40,948 nucleotides of DNA. Source: Pseudonocardia sp. Lineage in GTDB: Bacteria; Actinomycetota; Actinomycetes; Mycobacteriales; Pseudonocardiaceae. The stretch spans positions 1-40,948 of the forward strand of contig JAOZVV010000116.1 of NCBI GenBank assembly GCA_025869365.1, given 5' to 3'. Of the stretch, positions 37,678-40,948 are shown piece by piece. The notes beneath the pieces were generated by a model. It was not told the DNA's origin. It was given only the letters and a program-made list of their open reading frames with translations, and did no database searches. The position numbers and the translations under genes are program-made. Numbering within the stretch: position 1 is the stretch's first letter; each line of letters opens with the position of its first letter.

Positions 37678-38784
37678 TCAGGCGACCTGCTCCCCGAGCA
37701 TCAGCTCCAGGGCCGCCAGCGCCGTGTCCGGGTTGTCCGAGAACATCCCGTCGATCCCCAGCGCCAGGAACTCCAGGTACTCGGAGAACGCGTCCCCGTA
37801 GTCCGCCTCCGCCCCGGGGGTCCGCAGTGCGAGGGGCAGGAACGCGTTCTCGTTGCGGAACGTGTAGACGTGCACCAGCAGCCCGGCGGCGTGCGCCCGC
37901 TCGACGAGCCCGGTCGGCAGGCCGAGGGCGCCGTCGGCGCTCCGGCTGATCACGAGGTCCTTCGCCGGCCCGATCCCGCTCGCGTAGGTGGCGATGTCCG
38001 CCAGCCCCTCCGGCGTGACCAGGTCCGCGACCGTCCGGCCCCCGCCCGCGGCGACGAGGTCCGCGGGGTCGTCCTCGTCGTCGAGCAGCTGGACGAGGCG
38101 CACCGGGATCTCGGCGTGCAGGGCGCGCAGGTTCGCCGTCTCGAAGGACTGGATGAAGACCGGCGAGTCCGCCCGGTCCAGCCCCGCCGCCCGCAGCGAC
38201 GCGACGAGCGCGGGCTCCAGCGGACGCCCGGTGGACGCGAAGTACCCGGGGTGCTTGGTCTCGGGGTACACGCCGATCTCGCGGCCGAGCTCGGCGGAGA
38301 GCCGCGCGCGCAGGGCGAGGATCTCGTCGAACGTGGGGATCAGGTGGCGGCGGTCGTAGAGCGTGTTCTCCTGGCGCAGGTGCGGCAGGGGCTCGACGGC
38401 GCGCAGGGTGCGGAGCTCGGCGAGGGTGAAGTCGTCGACGAACCAGCCGTCGAGGGTGTGCCCGTCGATCGTGCGGACGGTGCGCCGGTCCGCGAACTCG
38501 GGATGCGCGGACACGTCCGTGGTCCGGCCGATCTCGGCGTCGTGCCGGGCGACCAGCACCCCGTCGGAGGTGGAGACCAGGTCCGGCTCGATGTAGTGGG
38601 CGCCCATCCGGGCGCCCAGCTCGTAGCCGGCCAGGGTGTGCTCGGGCCGGTAGCCGGGGGCGCCGCGATGGGCGATGACCATCGTGCGCGGCGGATCCGG
38701 AGGCCGGTCCCCGGCGGGTTCCTCGGCGCGGGTCTGCGGGGGCTGGGCAGGCTCCGGGGTGAGCACCGCGCCGGTCACGGCCAC
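37678..38784 (-). CDS. Glycerophosphodiester phosphodiesterase (GlpQ type)
   Basis: A 368-residue GDPD-family enzyme that cleaves glycerophosphodiesters to glycerol-3-phosphate and an alcohol. Motifs: VIAHRGAPGYRPEHTLAGYELGA, with the catalytic His and Glu, IEPDLVSTSDGVLVARHD (metal and second His), YPETKHPGYF and the terminal IDGMFSDNPDTAL. Length and the HRGAPGYRPEHT form fit the GlpQ subgroup, usually exported. From this GTG no convincing signal peptide is visible, only a Pro-rich start, so either it is cytosolic or the true start is upstream. GAGAGGACC precedes the GTG. Divergent from purD. Confidence 0.88.
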   Translation of the reverse strand: MAVTGAVLTPEPAQPPQTRAEEPAGDRPPDPPRTMVIAHRGAPGYRPEHTLAGYELGARMGAHYIEPDLVSTSDGVLVARHDAEIGRTTDVSAHPEFADRRTVRTIDGHTLDGWFVDDFTLAELRTLRAVEPLPHLRQENTLYDRRHLIPTFDEILALRARLSAELGREIGVYPETKHPGYFASTGRPLEPALVASLRAAGLDRADSPVFIQSFETANLRALHAEIPVRLVQLLDDEDDPADLVAAGGGRTVADLVTPEGLADIATYASGIGPAKDLVISRSADGALGLPTGLVERAHAAGLLVHVYTFRNENAFLPLALRTPGAEADYGDAFSEYLEFLALGIDGMFSDNPDTALAALELMLGEQVA

Positions 38785-38973
38785 GATGAGGGGTCCTCTC
38801 GGGAGGCAGGTGCGGGCACGTCCACCATCACGTGCCGAGAAGGGGGGAAGCCGACATCCGGGCGTCGCCGAGGCCGCCGGCGGATGAACACCGGCGCGAC
38901 CGTACCCGCCCCGTCCGCAGGCGTTCACGCGGACGTGGCGCAGGTCGCGCCGAGCCGCCGATCAGCGAGGATC

Positions 38974-38979
38974 TAGGCT
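38974..38979 (+). promoter_or_regulatory. TAGGCT -10 box of leaderless purD
   Basis: TAGGCT stands eight bases before the purD GTG with no Shine-Dalgarno between, so the transcript probably starts at or next to the start codon. Confidence 0.5.
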
Positions 38980-38987
38980 CGTCTGTC

Positions 38988-40250
38988 GTGCGCGTTCTGG
39001 TAATCGGTAGCGGTGCTCGTGAACATGCCCTCCTCCTGGCCCTGGCCCAGGATCCGGGGGTGACGGCGCTGGCGTGTGCCCCCGGCAACGCCGGCACCGC
39101 CGCCGTCGCCGAGCAACGGGGGGTGGACGCGCGCAGCCCCGAGGCGGTGACCGCGCTGGCCCGGGACTGGGCCGCGGACCTGGTCGTCATCGGCCCGGAG
39201 ATCCCGCTCGTGGCCGGAGTCGCGGACGGCGTGCGCGCGGCCGGCATCCCCTGCTTCGGGCCCGGGGCCGAAGCGGCGCGCATCGAGGGCTCCAAGGCCT
39301 TCGCCAAGGACGTGATGGCCTCGGCCGGGGTGGCCACCGCCGCGGCGGTGATCGTGGACAACCCGGCCAACCTCGACGCCGCGTTGGCCTCGTTCACCCC
39401 GCCCTACGTCGTGAAGGACGACGGGTTGGCCGCAGGCAAGGGCGTCGTGGTGAGCCCGGACATCGAGATCGCCCGTGCGCACGCCCTGCACCTGCTCGAC
39501 GACGGCCACCCGGTGCTCCTCGAGGCGTTCCTGGACGGCCCCGAGGCCTCCCTGTTCTGCCTGGTCGACGGCCGTACCGTCGTTCCCCTGCTGCCGGCCC
39601 AGGACTTCAAGCGGGTCGGGGACGGGGACTCGGGCCCCAACACCGGCGGGATGGGCGCCTACGCGCCGCTGCCGTGGGCGCCGGACGACCTCGTCGACGA
39701 CCTGGTGGCCCGGGTCGTGCAGCCGGTGGCGGACGAGATGGCGGAGCGCGGGGTGCCGTTCAGCGGACTGCTCTACGCGGGGCTCGCGCTGACGTCGAAC
39801 GGGCCGGCCGTCATCGAGTTCAACTGCCGCTTCGGGGACCCGGAGACCCAGGTCGTGCTCGCGCTGCTGCGGACGCCGCTGGCCGGGCTGCTCGACGCGG
39901 TCGCCACCGGGACGTTGGCGGAGCAGCCCGCGCTGGACTGGTCGGACGGCGCCGCCGTGACCGTCGTCGTCGCGGCCGAGGGATATCCCGCCACCCCGCG
40001 CCTCGGGGACGTCATCACCGGGGCGGAGGCGGAGGGGGTGCTGCACGCCGGCACCCGGCGCCGCGACGACGGCGCCGTCGTCTCCGCGGGCGGCCGGGTG
40101 CTCTCCGTGGTCGGCACCGGCAAGGACCTCGCCGCGGCGCGGGAGGAGGCCTACCGCCGGCTGGACGGGGTCCGGCTGCCCGGTTCGCACCACCGCACGG
40201 ACATCGGACTGCGGGCCGAGCGGGGCGAGGTCACCGTCCCGGGGCGCTGA
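38988..40250 (+). CDS. purD: Phosphoribosylamine-glycine ligase
   Basis: A 420-residue ATP-grasp enzyme, GAR synthetase, step two of purine synthesis (phosphoribosylamine + glycine + ATP to GAR). It begins [17 protein letters not shown], followed by [14 protein letters not shown], the ATP-grasp lysine region [28 protein letters not shown] and [15 protein letters not shown]. Length is standard for a stand-alone PurD. GTG start gives the exact family N-terminus. No other purine gene is adjacent in the window; the gene appears to be transcribed alone. Confidence 0.98.
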   Translation: MRVLVIGSGAREHALLLALAQDPGVTALACAPGNAGTAAVAEQRGVDARSPEAVTALARDWAADLVVIGPEIPLVAGVADGVRAAGIPCFGPGAEAARIEGSKAFAKDVMASAGVATAAAVIVDNPANLDAALASFTPPYVVKDDGLAAGKGVVVSPDIEIARAHALHLLDDGHPVLLEAFLDGPEASLFCLVDGRTVVPLLPAQDFKRVGDGDSGPNTGGMGAYAPLPWAPDDLVDDLVARVVQPVADEMAERGVPFSGLLYAGLALTSNGPAVIEFNCRFGDPETQVVLALLRTPLAGLLDAVATGTLAEQPALDWSDGAAVTVVVAAEGYPATPRLGDVITGAEAEGVLHAGTRRRDDGAVVSAGGRVLSVVGTGKDLAAAREEAYRRLDGVRLPGSHHRTDIGLRAERGEVTVPGR

Positions 40251-40440
40251 GCCGCTCGCGCACCGGTGATCTCCACCTCATTCGATCGGGCCGGATGTGT
40301 CGGCCATGTTGCGACCGCGTGTCGGATCGGGTTCCGGACTTTCGCGAACGGCCTCGGAGCGGGGGCGGGCGCGTGACCTGCACTAGTCCGATCGGGCGAG
40401 TGCCGTTCGGCCTTACGGAATCAGACGGAGCGTGCAAACA

Positions 40441-40474
40441 GCGTGTAAACCGCCTCGCACGCGGTTGATCACGC
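40441..40474 (+). promoter_or_regulatory. Interrupted hairpin in upstream region of secreted protein gene
   Basis: AACCGC (40448-40453) pairs with GCGGTT (40461-40466), extended by GCGTG (40441-40445) with CACGC (40470-40474) across a small internal loop. It sits in the 324-base gap 40251-40574, which has no gene and is less GC-rich than average. It could be a leader structure or an operator. I could not match it to a known riboswitch. Confidence 0.35.
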
Positions 40475-40574
40475 AGGGGCCCGGACGTCAGGGTTACGCC
40501 CGTCGAGCCGCGCATCGCTGTGCGGCCCGACCGAGAGAAGCCACCGTTCCCCACCTGTGAAAGCGAGATCCCCC

Positions 40575-40832
40575 ATGGGTTCGCACGCTCCCCGCACCCG
40601 CACCAAGGCGATCGCCCTCGGCGCCGGCCTCGCCGCCGTCGTCGCCCCCGGCGTGATGATGGCCGTCGCGGGCACCGCGTCCGCGGCCGAGATCGCCCCG
40701 GTCGGCGCCTACCTCGACGAGAACGTCACCTACGGCACCCCGCCGCTCGAGCCGGTCGGCCAGTACCTCGACGACACCGTCGCGGCCCTGGACGCGGACC
40801 TGCTCGACATCGCCACCGCGCTGCTGAGCTGA
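40575..40832 (+). CDS. Small secreted protein with PVGxYLD repeat
   Basis: An 85-residue protein. The basic start (RTRTK) and hydrophobic core lead to a signal peptidase I site after ASA (residue 37). The mature 48 residues are acidic and contain two related units, PVGAYLDENV (42-51) and PVGQYLDDTV (60-69), before an amphipathic end DADLLDIATALLS. No cysteine and no domain I recognise. ATG at 40575 is preferred with GAAAGCGAG purines upstream; a GTG at 40557 would add six residues. Actinobacterial short secreted proteins of this kind include sporulation- or surface-associated peptides, but there is no direct evidence here. Confidence 0.75.
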   Translation: MGSHAPRTRTKAIALGAGLAAVVAPGVMMAVAGTASAAEIAPVGAYLDENVTYGTPPLEPVGQYLDDTVAALDADLLDIATALLS

Positions 40833-40862
40833 GCCGGCGCCGGGCGGACGGGTTATACGGGC

Positions 40863-40934
40863 CCAACCCCCGCCCCGGGCCCCCACCGCGCCCCCCACCC
40901 GGCCCCCCCCAAGCAACCGCTCCGCCCCCCCCCC
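40863..40934. other. C-tract-rich end of window
   Basis: At least seven runs of four or more C within 72 bases, the last of ten. The other strand could form G-quadruplexes. Located at the edge of the window, it may be an assembly end with unreliable homopolymers, or a terminator region of the secreted-protein gene. Confidence 0.5.
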
Positions 40935-40948
40935 GGGAGCGACCCGGC

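Overview
This is high-GC DNA (clearly above 70% G+C, with GTG starts and four-base GTGA/ATGA start-stop overlaps) from an actinobacterium. Gene content and order point to the Pseudonocardiaceae, probably Pseudonocardia or a close relative; that is inference from gene order and families, not from a marker gene. From topA rightward the order follows the Mycobacterium tuberculosis segment topA (Rv3646c) - Rv3647c - DEAD/DEAH helicase Rv3649 - pilus-like genes Rv3654c to Rv3660c - HAD phosphatase Rv3661 - Rv3662c - acs - Rv3669 - ephE, so the middle and right of the window are conserved core. The left 12 kb looks more accessory.

Left (1-12 kb): a TetR regulator with two overlapping kinase-fold phosphotransferases (minus strand); a pair of tiny genes, one encoding a Cys-rich protein ending in RGCVC; a stand-alone Smr domain; an AraC regulator; a siderophore-type ABC importer operon (ATPase, lipoprotein, fused double permease); an alpha/beta hydrolase; and a two-gene DUF1611/PLP-racemase operon. 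The importer and the DUF1611 operon each carry a similar TTACCTGTC...GGTAA inverted repeat beside a TAGGCT -10-like hexamer, which suggests a common regulator.

Centre (12-25 kb): tRNA-Pro(CGG), a metallophosphoesterase and a YqeY protein from a shared divergent promoter, topA, an unknown protein with a near-perfect LexA (SOS) box over its promoter, two paralogous lipoproteins, proton-pumping pyrophosphatase hppA, a secreted serine hydrolase, and an MrfA-like helicase.

Tad/Flp locus (25.7-30.6 kb, minus): ssd/CpaE-like, CpaF, TadB, TadC, a 59-residue Flp-type pilin, TadE, and a second TadE-like protein. Most genes overlap by a few bases. Upstream of it lies a 540-bp divergent region with DnaA-box-like sites and two strong hairpins.

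Right (31-41 kb): HAD-IB phosphatase, an intergenic repeat cluster, a protein that looks like a catalytically dead Fic domain, acetyl-CoA synthetase, ArfB, a holin-like membrane protein, an EphE-type epoxide hydrolase, a glycerophosphodiester phosphodiesterase, purD, and a small secreted protein. The last 90 bases are unusually C-rich. Many genes show a TANNNT hexamer six to eight bases before the start codon, the signature of leaderless actinobacterial transcripts.
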